Shown here one piece after another: positions 55,430 through 64,000 of a stretch of 64,000 bases of DNA. The first letter of the stretch is position 1; every line of letters begins with the position of its first letter. Made by a program: the position numbers and the translations under genes. The stretch spans positions 1,178,001-1,242,000 of the forward strand of contig NZ_AP012334.1 of assembly GCF_001042695.1 (NCBI RefSeq). The letters are read 5' to 3'. The stretch comes from Scardovia inopinata JCM 12537. Its GTDB lineage: Bacteria > Actinomycetota > Actinomycetes > Actinomycetales > Bifidobacteriaceae. The notes under the pieces are model-generated. The model was given only the letters and a program-made list of their open reading frames with translations. It was not told the origin of the DNA and did not search any database.

Positions 55430-56767
55430 CTACAGTCGGGGCAGATACCTGGTCAACTCATATTGGGTTACCTGCTGACGGTACTGAGCCCACTCGGCAT
55501 GCTTGTTGCGCAGGAAATATTCAAAAACGTGTTCACCCAAAACGGAAGCCACAAATTCTGATTTTTCCATCTGCTTAAGCGCTGAATCCAGCGATCCAGG
55601 CAGGGGCTTAATTCCCATGGCCTGCCGTTCAGCATCAGTCAGCTCCCAGACATCATCATCGGTCGGATCTTCAAGCTCCAGCTGCTTATCAATCCCATCC
55701 AAGCCAGAAGCCAGGAGGAGGGCATACGCCAGATAGGGATTGCAGGTTGGGTCCAAAGCCCGGAATTCCACACGGGCAGAATTAATTTTCCCTGGCTTGT
55801 ATTGAGGGACCCGCAGGAGGGCAGATCGGTTGTTGTGGCCCCAGCAAACATAAGAAGGAGCTTCGGCTCCGCCCCACAGCCGCTTATAAGAATTGACGAA
55901 CTGATTCATAACAGCAGTGATTTCCTGGGCATGATAAAGAATTCCAGCCGTAAACTGACGCGCTGTCTGCGACATGCTGAATTCCTCTCCGGCAGCATAA
56001 AAAGCGTTGGAGTCACCTTCAAAGAGAGATAAATGGGTGTGCATACCGGATCCAGGCTGATCTACCAGAGGCTTAGGCATGAAACTGGCATAAATTCCCC
56101 GATCCAGGGAAATTTCCTTGACTATGGTGCGGAAGGTCATGACGTTGTCGGCAGCAGATAAAGCATCTGTATGCCTCAGATCAATCTCGTTCTGCCCAGG
56201 ACCAGCCTCATGATGAGAGAATTCAACCGGAATCCCCAACTGTTCCAACTGTCCTACCGCTGCCCGCCGAAAATCCATACTGGAGCTACGGGGTACCTGA
56301 TCAAAATAACCTCCCTCATCAATGGGGACCGGAGGCTGAGTCCAATCAGTTTGATGTTCAAAAAGATAAAATTCAATTTCCGGGTGGCAGTAAAAGCTGA
56401 AGCCCTGCCCCTTAGCCTTATCGAGAGCCGCCCGCAGAACGTGACGGGAATCCCCCATGCTGGGTTCCCCTTCAGGGGTCAAAATATCACAGAACATGCG
56501 GGCAGTGGAATGATCCCCACCAGGAAGAGGAAGAATTTGAAAAGTTGAAGCATCAGGTCTGACCAGCATATCATCTTCAGAAACCCGGGTCAGGCCCTCA
56601 ATGGCAGATCCATCGAACCCAATTCCCTCTTCCAGCGCATCTTCCAACTCACCGGGGGCAATAGCCACTGATTTCAGCTGCCCCAAGACGTCAGCAAACC
56701 AGAGACGAATGAAATGGATGTCGTTTTCTTCGACTGCCTGCAAGGCAAATTCTTGCTGCTTATTCAT
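55430..56767 (-). CDS. glnA: glutamine synthetase, type I
   Basis: This 445-residue enzyme makes glutamine from glutamate and ammonia. It has the GIGFDGSAIEGL motif, the ammonia-site GSGMHTHLSLF and the ATP-site NRSALLRVP. The length and lack of a clear adenylylation loop near the C-terminus fit the GSI-alpha type. It overlaps the upstream acetyltransferase gene by 4 bases, ATGA at 56764-56767. A second glutamine synthetase may exist elsewhere in the genome. Confidence 0.95.
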   Translation of the reverse strand: MNKQQEFALQAVEENDIHFIRLWFADVLGQLKSVAIAPGELEDALEEGIGFDGSAIEGLTRVSEDDMLVRPDASTFQILPLPGGDHSTARMFCDILTPEGEPSMGDSRHVLRAALDKAKGQGFSFYCHPEIEFYLFEHQTDWTQPPVPIDEGGYFDQVPRSSSMDFRRAAVGQLEQLGIPVEFSHHEAGPGQNEIDLRHTDALSAADNVMTFRTIVKEISLDRGIYASFMPKPLVDQPGSGMHTHLSLFEGDSNAFYAAGEEFSMSQTARQFTAGILYHAQEITAVMNQFVNSYKRLWGGAEAPSYVCWGHNNRSALLRVPQYKPGKINSARVEFRALDPTCNPYLAYALLLASGLDGIDKQLELEDPTDDDVWELTDAERQAMGIKPLPGSLDSALKQMEKSEFVASVLGEHVFEYFLRNKHAEWAQYRQQVTQYELTRYLPRL

Positions 56768-57243
56768 AATCCCAGCATAACATTATCTGCTTGATTAAGC
56801 ATTACTTTCTGTATGATTTTCTCCTTCCCCAATCTCATAAAGCCGCAGCAGTCCAGGTCGGAATATTTTTTCATTCCCAGTGACTGATAGAAAGCAATAC
56901 TGCTAGGGGTGTTGTCTGTTGCCAGCTCACACTGCCTGACATCTTTATACTTTTCCAGGACTGCCCTCATCAGAGCCGACCCAATCCCCTGCCGCTGAAA
57001 CTCAGGAAGAACGAGAAGATCTTGAATGAAAATAATCGTATATCCATCCCCCACCACCCGAATTAATCCAACCAGTCTGCCCTCTTCGGCCTGACTTCCT
57101 GTATACGCCCCCAGAACCAAGAGAGAATTCTCAAAACCTTTCTTCAGCGATTCCAGATTATCCGTGCACGAGGTCCAGCCTACAGATGTATACAGTTGCT
57201 TAATATCTTCCTGGCGATATTCTGTATATTCTCTAATAATCAT
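56764..57243 (-). CDS. GNAT acetyltransferase coupled to glnA
   Basis: This 159-residue GNAT protein has the acetyl-CoA loop VLPEFQRQGIGSALMRAVL and a late SSIAFYQSLGMKKYSD motif. The substrate is unknown. The fold is shared by aminoglycoside, polyamine and protein acetyltransferases. It ends in the ATGA that starts glnA, so the two are co-translated. Around 20 C-terminal residues are beyond the core domain. The ribosome binding site at 57243 is weak. Confidence 0.85.
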   Translation of the reverse strand: MIIREYTEYRQEDIKQLYTSVGWTSCTDNLESLKKGFENSLLVLGAYTGSQAEEGRLVGLIRVVGDGYTIIFIQDLLVLPEFQRQGIGSALMRAVLEKYKDVRQCELATDNTPSSIAFYQSLGMKKYSDLDCCGFMRLGKEKIIQKVMLNQADNVMLGL

Positions 57244-57302
57244 GACTGCTATCTTTCTTTGACCGAAATCGCCCCCTGGGGAGCTCCCATCTTCCCATCA
57301 CA

Positions 57303-57346
57303 TAAAAAACTCTGTGCCTGGTTTTGAGTTAACCTGGCACAGAGTT
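57303..57346 (-). terminator. strong intrinsic terminator after the Gln-rich membrane protein gene
   Basis: AACTCTGTGCC and GGCACAGAGTT form a perfect 11-bp stem, extended by a GGTT/AACC pairing inside. On the minus strand six Ts follow. It isolates the GNAT-glnA pair from the gene before it. Confidence 0.93.
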
Positions 57347-57450
57347 ACCGTCGTTCTGTCGTTTCCTATTTTATTCCCTTTTCTATTTTCGGATTTCCCC
57401 GCCATCCACCATCGAGGAATCTGATGGAGAAATCTTAGAAAAGAAAAATC

Positions 57451-58470
57451 TTACCAGTTCTGCTGGGAAGGATTATACCCATTCTGAGAATTCTGATTCT
57501 GGTCCTGATTAGACTGATAAGGATACGGCTGAGGCTGGTCCTGCTGACCCTGGTATTGCTGAGGTTGCTCCTGCCCCTGAGGCTGGTATGTTTGACCAGT
57601 TTGGTACTGCTGAGGCTGGGCAGGCTGGGCCTGATACTGAGGGTTCTGGTACTGCTGAGGCTGAGGTCCTCCGGCGTACGGTCCCTGAACAGGCTGTGAA
57701 GCTGTATACTGCTGAGGCTGATTCTGAGGCCCGTTAGGAGCAGTTACAGGCTTCTTATCCTTGTAATAAAACGTTCTCACGAGAGAAAGGGAAACCAGAA
57801 CAATCAGAACAATCAGAAGCAAAATCCCCCCAACCCCGGGACTCAGATAAGCAGAATTCAGCCTGGCCAGATCAATAATCTCCAGAATCAGGCTAATGCC
57901 GAAAAGAATAGGGGCATACATGAATTTTCTTAAGAAAGTCAGCACGCAGGCGACAACCATGAGGATAATAATGAAAATCCCGTCCCGTCCGTCAGAAACA
58001 TAATTGACGGACTCGCTTAATCCGCCAAAGTGTACAGAGGCAAAAGGAAGGAAGCAGAAAACGACCCCGAGGATGGAGAAAATATAGGTCAGGAGGTCGC
58101 TGAGAGTCAGAGTCTTGTTTCCCATAGCAACTGAAACACCCTCCATTTTCCCAACAAAAGCCATAAAGCCATTCGTTGGTTTTTGATTTGCAGTAAAACT
58201 CCCGCCCTGGGCAGAGAACTGACCTGTCGGGTTTCCTTGAGGCTGCTGATAAGGTTGATAAGACTGTCCTTGCTGCTGGGCACCGGACTGGGATGGGTTC
58301 TGATACTGACCCTGAACCGGCTGTCCCTGAGGCTGCTGTACTTGAGCCGGTTGAGCCGGTTGACCCTGGTATTGCTGCTGACCTGTATACTCCTGGCCCT
58401 GATCCTGATAAGGCTGATTTTGACCGGCATACTGATCCTGTGGATTGGGCTGGCTATAAGGATCCGTCAT
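57451..58470 (-). CDS. Gln/Pro/Tyr-rich membrane protein
   Basis: This 339-residue protein has long disordered tails built of QPQQYQ, GQPVQ and PYQ units at both ends. Four membrane helices lie between (about 120-235). The tails are compositionally like other actinobacterial envelope proteins but carry no known domain. AGGAGAG before the ATG at 58470 decides the start. A strong terminator follows. Function unknown; a scaffold or envelope role is only a guess. Confidence 0.75.
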   Translation of the reverse strand: MTDPYSQPNPQDQYAGQNQPYQDQGQEYTGQQQYQGQPAQPAQVQQPQGQPVQGQYQNPSQSGAQQQGQSYQPYQQPQGNPTGQFSAQGGSFTANQKPTNGFMAFVGKMEGVSVAMGNKTLTLSDLLTYIFSILGVVFCFLPFASVHFGGLSESVNYVSDGRDGIFIIILMVVACVLTFLRKFMYAPILFGISLILEIIDLARLNSAYLSPGVGGILLLIVLIVLVSLSLVRTFYYKDKKPVTAPNGPQNQPQQYTASQPVQGPYAGGPQPQQYQNPQYQAQPAQPQQYQTGQTYQPQGQEQPQQYQGQQDQPQPYPYQSNQDQNQNSQNGYNPSQQNW

Positions 58471-58696
58471 AGCACTCTCCTTCATCACATCTATTCATTA
58501 CTATCGTCAATGACCTTGTTGTCATTACACTTCATTATCGCGAAAGGCTTAGACAGACTCTATAAATATACTTAGAAACTCATGTATTATTGCATTTGTA
58601 TTATTTCCTTCACCTGCCTATGATGCTTCTTCTCCCCCTGACGAATTCTCACTGAGCTAGCCGCCGAATCTGTATAAACCAGGCGAAAAGCAAACT

Positions 58697-59278
58697 CTAC
58701 TTCAGATTTTCCCCAATAATCTCATAAGCCTGAACCTGGCTGATGGAATCACTGTCTTCCAAAGGTGTTCCCTGATCCTGCAAATCCTTGATGCTCAAAG
58801 ACCCTGTCAATAAATCCTCAACAAAAAGCGGAGCAGAAGATAAAATCACAGGCGGAGCATAGGCTGTTCCTTCCTGACCCCCTATCCACAGGTGGGTTTC
58901 TACCTTATCAGCCCTATTTACGGCTAGAATGACTCCCAGGCCGCGAACCGAACTGGTCAGGTCCTTAGCAGCGTGTTCAGGTCCGTCTCCGTCACGATTG
59001 CGCAGAATAGCACAGGCCCCACGGTCAGAGTCGAGGCAGATGGCAGAAATATCGGTCAGGGAGCAGAGGGCAGCCAAAAATCGGGCAGAACGCAGTTGGG
59101 TAATAATGACTGCCATCTTGGCTTTGTTACCGAGAATCCCCTGAAGCTGACTGTCAAAATCGTCAAGATCAGTTTCCATGTCCTCAAGGGCAGCGTCAAT
59201 CTCTTCCTCAGACAGGTCGTCAGGATCTTTGTCCCGGTCAGGGGAATCATTGGCGGAAGCATCATCGTGAGCACTCAT
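58697..59278 (-). CDS. hypothetical protein with acidic N-terminus
   Basis: The 193-residue product has an acidic, disordered head (residues 1-50, rich in Asp and Glu), then a globular part with KAKMAVIITQLRSARFLAAL and ILAVNRADKVETHLWIGG. I recognise no family. AAGG before the ATG at 59278 supports this start; 59332 is an alternative. It lies 132 bases after the large activase gene on the same strand. Confidence 0.7.
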   Translation of the reverse strand: MSAHDDASANDSPDRDKDPDDLSEEEIDAALEDMETDLDDFDSQLQGILGNKAKMAVIITQLRSARFLAALCSLTDISAICLDSDRGACAILRNRDGDGPEHAAKDLTSSVRGLGVILAVNRADKVETHLWIGGQEGTAYAPPVILSSAPLFVEDLLTGSLSIKDLQDQGTPLEDSDSISQVQAYEIIGENLK

Positions 59279-59410
59279 ATCTGTAACCTTAGCAAGGCTG
59301 GCAGTCAAGCAATACAGGCGGTCAAGCGGCACCAGTCATCAGGGAATAATGATTATCATAGTGATTATCAAGGTCAGAAAGGTCAGAAAGGTCAAAAAGG
59401 CCAGAACCGT

Positions 59411-62400
59411 CTAGCGGCGAACAGCCTTCTTAGCTGCGGAAATCATCAGCTTGATCCGGTTGAGCTGATTAGCTTCAGATGAACCAGGATCATAATCGAT
59501 GGAAACAATATTTGCCTCAGGATGCTGCCGGCGAATCTCATGGAACATTCCCCGCCCAGTCACATGGTTGGGCAGGCAGGCAAAGGGCTGAGCGCAGATC
59601 ACATTAGGAGCTCCGTGCTCAATTAAATCAACGATTTCAGCAGTCAGCAGCCAGCCTTCCCCAGCCTGTACTCCCAGAGAAGTAACCTGGGAAGCTTTCT
59701 TCATCAGCTGGGGAATGGGTGTATCCTGGCTAAATTTTCCATCGGCAAGAGCCAGGGCATCTTCCACCTGTTTCCTGTATTTTTCGCAGATTATTCTGGC
59801 AGTTTCTTTGACTGCCGGAGGGTATTGGGTTCCCAGCATCTTCTGGTTCCACTTATAGGAATACAGGGACTGGGTCATAAATTCCATCATTCCCGGCACC
59901 ACTGCCTCACAATCCTGGGACTCAATCACTTTGACCACATTGTTATTGGCATCGGGATGGTATTTAACCAGGATCTCCCCCACTACTCCTACCCGAGGTT
60001 TACGGGGAATCTGCCTCAAAGGGAGTTGATCAAAGGAACGAACAAGGCTCTTGCACAGTCTCCCAAATGTCAGGTAAGGCTGATGATAGTACTTCTTGGC
60101 AGTCACTGAAAAACCATGATGCTCGATCGTTTCCCGGCAAATAGTCTCCCAGCGCTCATAGAGCTGATCAGCACTGCCAGGGACCTGCTCGTAGGGCCGG
60201 GTCCGGTAAAGGACCTTCATCAGCAGATCTCCCAGACATATGGCTTTTACCGCCCTGTGTGCCAGGGCAGGCGTAATGGAAAAGCCAGGATTGCTGACAA
60301 AGCCCTGGGTGCTGAGGGCAATGACAGGAACCTGAGGATACCCTGCATCTGCCAGAGCCTTGCGAATCAGACTGTAATAGTTTGTTGCCCGGCACATACC
60401 GCCGGTCTGGGTAATGCCCAGGGCTACATGATCAGGATCGTATCGTCCGTCCGCTATAGCATTAACCAGCTGTCCCACCACCAAAATGGAAGGATAGCAG
60501 GCATCATTATTTACATATTTCAGTCCAAACTCAATGTCCGACCGGCTGACATGCTCCAGAAGATCGGCCTTGTACCCACCTGAACGAAAAACAGATTCCA
60601 GTAGACCAAAATGAGCCGGAGACATTTGGGGAAGAAGAATGGTGTGAGTCTTCTTCATATCTTTGGTAAAAGGAGTGATATGAGAATATTTGGACATGCT
60701 CACCCCGGTCCGGCTTGTATGTCTGAAACCGCCATCGGAAACTTCTGTCTTGCCGGCAGCATCCCCCTGCCCTCGTTTAACTCTCTCTTCCACTGCTGCC
60801 TTGAGAGAACGCAGACGGATCCTGGCTGCCCCCAGGTTGCTGACTTCATCTATCTTAAGAACGGTGTACACATCTTCTCTCTCGCCCAGAATTTCCTGAA
60901 CCTGATCGGTTGTGATAGCATCCAGGCCACAACCAAATGAATTGAGCTGGACTAATTCCAAAGTTGGGTATTGAGACACAAAGCGGGCAGCTGCATACAG
61001 TCGAGCGTGATAGGCCCATTGATTCAACACTCTTAAGGCTTTGCGATCTTTTTGATGATCAGCATACGCATTTGCTGTCGTGTCAGTCGCTTCCCGGGTA
61101 GGATCATCATAATCTGCCTTCAGGGCAGTCTGCCCATTCCTGGTCCTGGCAGAACCGACAGACTGAGCCTGCAAAACCCGACCCAAGCCCAAAGCTGCCT
61201 GACCGTCAGATATAAGACTGGCCCCAGACAGGTTATAAGGATCATACCCATCGTCAACCTTACGGAAGCCGTCACGGGTATGCAGGCGAGGGTTTGCCTC
61301 CTCCTGCCCGATAAAGGGGGTCAGGTTAAGTTTACGGCCAGGCTGCAGCCAGGATACAGAATCCTCGGTCAGAACCACCATGCCCATGGTACAAATAGCT
61401 TCTGGGATGCCGTGATTGATTTCCGGATCCACATGGTAGGGACGTCCAGCTAAGACGATTCCCCTCAGCTTATGCTCTTTCATATAGGTCAGAGCACGCA
61501 GTCCCTCCATGTGCACATCATGCTTGAAAATCTTGTCTTCTGCATATGCGGCTGATACTGCCTGCTGAGCCTCCTGCCTGGAAACATGGACCCAGGAAAA
61601 TTCTTCGACAATCCTGTCAACCATTTTTTCATGGTTGCTCAGGTTGAAGTAAGGATGCATATACCGGATTTTGGGGTCACGCAACTCTTCCATGTTAGCC
61701 CCAATAACCCCGGGATAATTAGCTACAATAGGGCAGTTATATTTATTATCCTGATCAGGTGCAAGATTCTCCTCATAAAAAACGCAGGGATAAAAGATGG
61801 TAGTCAGACCCTTAGAAAGCAGGTCCTTTATATGTCCATGCACCAATTTTGCCGGGTAACAAATATTCTCGGATGCAATAGAGTCAATCCCTTTTTCAAA
61901 TAGGTTATGACTGGACCGCCGAGATAATTCAACCTTGAAACCCAGATTAGTCAGAAGAGTAAACCAGAAAGGATAATTTTCATACATATTCAGCACTCGA
62001 GGAATACCAATAGCCCCACGAGTCGCCTTTTTATCCGTCAACCTACGGTAGCTAAAAACCCGCTTATATTTATAATCATACATATTAGGCAGAGGAGACC
62101 GTTTTTTATTCTTATCTCCCCCGCGCTCACACCGATTCCCCGTCACATAACGGGACCCGTCCTGGAAAGTCGTAATAGTCAGTTTGCATTTGTTTTGACA
62201 CAAATTGCAAACGTCCCTCTGCGTTGTCATGCTCAGATTATCCAGCTGAGAGCCACTGAGTATACGGGTCCTGTCCCCATCCTCGTAGTGCATGCGGGCA
62301 GTCAGAGCACAGCCATATGCCCCCATCAGACCGGCTATATTCGGTCGACGGACCTGGCGCCCTGTCAGGAGTTCAAAAGCCCTGAGCACAGCATCGTTAA

Positions 62401-64000
62401 GAAAGGTCCCTCCCTGGACTACAATCGTCTGGCCCAAATCTGCCGTGTCCCTCAACTTAATTACTTTGTACAGTGCATTACGAACTACAGAATAGCAGAG
62501 TCCGGCAGCGATATCTTCAATGCTGGCCCCCTCTTTTTGGGCCTGCTTGACTGATGAATTCATGAAAACAGTGCAGCGGGATCCTAAATCAACCGGAGCC
62601 TGCGAGCGCAAAGCTGCCTGAGTGAATTCCTCTATGCTTAAATTCATCGACTGGGCAAAGGTTTGCAGGAAAGAGCCACAGCCAGCAGAGCAGGCTTCAT
62701 TGACCGAAATGGATTCAATAACACCCTGATCGATGGACAGATACTTCATGTCCTGACCGCCAATATCTATAACTGACGTCACACCGGGACTAACCAGCTC
62801 TGCCCCCCGGTAGTGGGCCATAGTTTCCACAACCCCTTCATCACAGTGCAAACCTGCCTTGATTAATCCTTCTCCATAGCCAGTCGTACACGAGCGAGCA
62901 ATATAAGCGTTCTTGGGCAGAAGGGTCTCAACATTCTTGACAATCCGAGCCGCAGCCAGCAAAGGCGATCCCTCATTATTCCCGTATGATGACCAGACAA
63001 TTTCCTGATCATCGTTAATAAGCGTGGCCTTAATAGTGGTCGACCCGGCGTCAATCCCCAGAAAATGCGGACCTTGTGCCCCTTCCAAGCTGCCGATAGT
63101 TACCTGCTGGCGGCTGTGGCGGGAATCAAATTCCTTTTTTTCTTCCTCAGTGAGAAAAAGAGGACGCAAGGTATGATTGCCCGATGGCAGATTTTTCAAA
63201 GAGTCTATGACAGTAATAAGATCAGCGCAGGTTCGAGGACGAAAAATGTTCACGCCCGACTCCTCCTGCTCTTTTTTCTGCTTGGCTGTAATGTCAGCAG
63301 CATCAGGATTGTTGGCAGCCAGGGCAGCCCCATAGGCTACATAGAGGTGTGCGCTAGCCGGAGTAATAAATTCATCAACCTGGCCGTCCAACATGGTTGT
63401 AAAGGCAGAACGCAGTTCGCTCATAAAGTAGAGGGGGCCGCCCAGAAACACAACATTTCCCCTGACCGGGCGCCCATTGGCCAGGCCAGCTATAGTCTGT
63501 GTGGCTACAGCGGCGAAGATGGAAGCTGCAAGATCAGACTTAGCAGCCCCATCGTTGATCAAGGGCTGAAGATCAGATTTAGCAAAGACCCCGCAGCGGG
63601 AAGCGATGGGATAAATGGTGGTGTGATCCTTGGCTAAGGCGTTCAAACCCGGGGCATCAGTATTCAGCAAGGTAGCAGTTTGATCAATAAAGGCCCCGGT
63701 ACCTCCTGCGCAGGACCCGTTCATTCTCTGTTCCGGGGTTGGTTTCAGATAGGTTATTTTGGCGTCTTCTCCGCCCAGCTCAATAATGACATCAGCCTGG
63801 GGATAGGCATCTTCAATGGCGTCGGTTTCAGAAATGACCTCTTGTATAAAAGGAACCTGCATATTTTCAGCCAGTGTCAGACCTCCTGAACCGGTAATAG
63901 CCAGCTGAACAGGCTCATTCTGACGGCCCAGGGCCTTCAGAGCAGACTCAATATCGATGAGCAGTTCCTGAACTGCTACTCTCACATTTGCGTGGTGACG
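59411..64000 (-). CDS. acyl-CoA dehydratase activase-type fusion protein (N-terminus beyond window)
   Basis: The visible 1529 residues contain, in order, two BadF/BcrA-type ATPase domains, a central DUF2229-like region and a C-terminal 2-hydroxyglutaryl-CoA dehydratase D-component-like domain. The first ATPase has SGGLTLAENM and GGEDAKI. The second has FLGIDAGSTTIKA, VIDIGGQDMKY and ACSAGCGSFLQTF. ATPases of this type drive electrons into dehydratases via an iron-sulfur cluster. The frame is still open at the window edge, with only about 50 residues expected beyond. Substrate and partners are unknown; no other dehydratase subunits are near. Confidence 0.85.
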   Translation of the reverse strand, partial: RHHANVRVAVQELLIDIESALKALGRQNEPVQLAITGSGGLTLAENMQVPFIQEVISETDAIEDAYPQADVIIELGGEDAKITYLKPTPEQRMNGSCAGGTGAFIDQTATLLNTDAPGLNALAKDHTTIYPIASRCGVFAKSDLQPLINDGAAKSDLAASIFAAVATQTIAGLANGRPVRGNVVFLGGPLYFMSELRSAFTTMLDGQVDEFITPASAHLYVAYGAALAANNPDAADITAKQKKEQEESGVNIFRPRTCADLITVIDSLKNLPSGNHTLRPLFLTEEEKKEFDSRHSRQQVTIGSLEGAQGPHFLGIDAGSTTIKATLINDDQEIVWSSYGNNEGSPLLAAARIVKNVETLLPKNAYIARSCTTGYGEGLIKAGLHCDEGVVETMAHYRGAELVSPGVTSVIDIGGQDMKYLSIDQGVIESISVNEACSAGCGSFLQTFAQSMNLSIEEFTQAALRSQAPVDLGSRCTVFMNSSVKQAQKEGASIEDIAAGLCYSVVRNALYKVIKLRDTADLGQTIVVQGGTFLNDAVLRAFELLTGRQVRRPNIAGLMGAYGCALTARMHYEDGDRTRILSGSQLDNLSMTTQRDVCNLCQNKCKLTITTFQDGSRYVTGNRCERGGDKNKKRSPLPNMYDYKYKRVFSYRRLTDKKATRGAIGIPRVLNMYENYPFWFTLLTNLGFKVELSRRSSHNLFEKGIDSIASENICYPAKLVHGHIKDLLSKGLTTIFYPCVFYEENLAPDQDNKYNCPIVANYPGVIGANMEELRDPKIRYMHPYFNLSNHEKMVDRIVEEFSWVHVSRQEAQQAVSAAYAEDKIFKHDVHMEGLRALTYMKEHKLRGIVLAGRPYHVDPEINHGIPEAICTMGMVVLTEDSVSWLQPGRKLNLTPFIGQEEANPRLHTRDGFRKVDDGYDPYNLSGASLISDGQAALGLGRVLQAQSVGSARTRNGQTALKADYDDPTREATDTTANAYADHQKDRKALRVLNQWAYHARLYAAARFVSQYPTLELVQLNSFGCGLDAITTDQVQEILGEREDVYTVLKIDEVSNLGAARIRLRSLKAAVEERVKRGQGDAAGKTEVSDGGFRHTSRTGVSMSKYSHITPFTKDMKKTHTILLPQMSPAHFGLLESVFRSGGYKADLLEHVSRSDIEFGLKYVNNDACYPSILVVGQLVNAIADGRYDPDHVALGITQTGGMCRATNYYSLIRKALADAGYPQVPVIALSTQGFVSNPGFSITPALAHRAVKAICLGDLLMKVLYRTRPYEQVPGSADQLYERWETICRETIEHHGFSVTAKKYYHQPYLTFGRLCKSLVRSFDQLPLRQIPRKPRVGVVGEILVKYHPDANNNVVKVIESQDCEAVVPGMMEFMTQSLYSYKWNQKMLGTQYPPAVKETARIICEKYRKQVEDALALADGKFSQDTPIPQLMKKASQVTSLGVQAGEGWLLTAEIVDLIEHGAPNVICAQPFACLPNHVTGRGMFHEIRRQHPEANIVSIDYDPGSSEANQLNRIKLMISAAKKAVRR

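Overview
The window looks like a stretch of chromosome from a member of the Bifidobacteriaceae with a middling G+C content. This is an inference from gene order and protein style, not from a database search. The order leuS-comEA-comEC-holA-tsaE-tsaB-rimI-tsaD, the run prs / tRNA-Gln / glmU / rsfS, argR-argG-argH, pheS-pheT behind a SpoU methyltransferase, and a giant acyl-CoA dehydratase activase-like protein all fit that family. Nearly all genes lie on the minus strand. I see no rRNA, insertion sequence, prophage or CRISPR array.

Layout: 1-1785 holds the start of an unknown gene and a membrane-anchored esterase. 1884-11672 is a translation, replication and DNA-uptake block: tRNA t6A genes tsaD/tsaB/tsaE with rimI, holA, comEC, comEA and leuS. 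11673-17353 holds an orphan solute-binding lipoprotein, corA, a frameshifted MFS transporter behind a striking double palindrome, a nucleoside hydrolase and tRNA-Ala. 17398-20433 is a three-gene export cassette of lactococcin-972 type (ATPase, large permease, and a 47-residue signal-peptide-bearing peptide that is easily missed). 20503-26161 holds a histidine phosphatase, rsfS, glmU, tRNA-Gln, prs, nadD and an unknown gene. 26279-36052 holds thrC (plus strand), recN, nadK, tlyA, a HAD phosphatase, a TPR protein and tyrS, several with ATGA-type overlaps. 36170-40741 holds a 3-hydroxyacyl-CoA dehydrogenase (plus strand) and argH/argG/argR. 40917-47802 holds a membrane protein, pheT/pheS, a SpoU methyltransferase and ldh. 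47929-55406 holds hflX, a decayed metal-ATPase/FNR-regulator locus, an RsmC-like methyltransferase and hrpA. 55430-64000 holds glnA with a coupled acetyltransferase, two poorly characterised proteins and the large activase, which runs off the window.

Metabolically, the genes support arginine synthesis, threonine synthesis, glutamine synthesis, PRPP and NAD supply, UDP-GlcNAc supply and lactate formation, as expected of a fermentative bacterium. The most interesting parts are the export cassette with its tiny coupled secreted peptide, the double GTGA-N6-TCAC palindrome, the fossil FNR locus in which a 14-bp duplication explains the first frameshift and an FNR-like box survives upstream, and possible RNA structures ahead of pheST and leuS.
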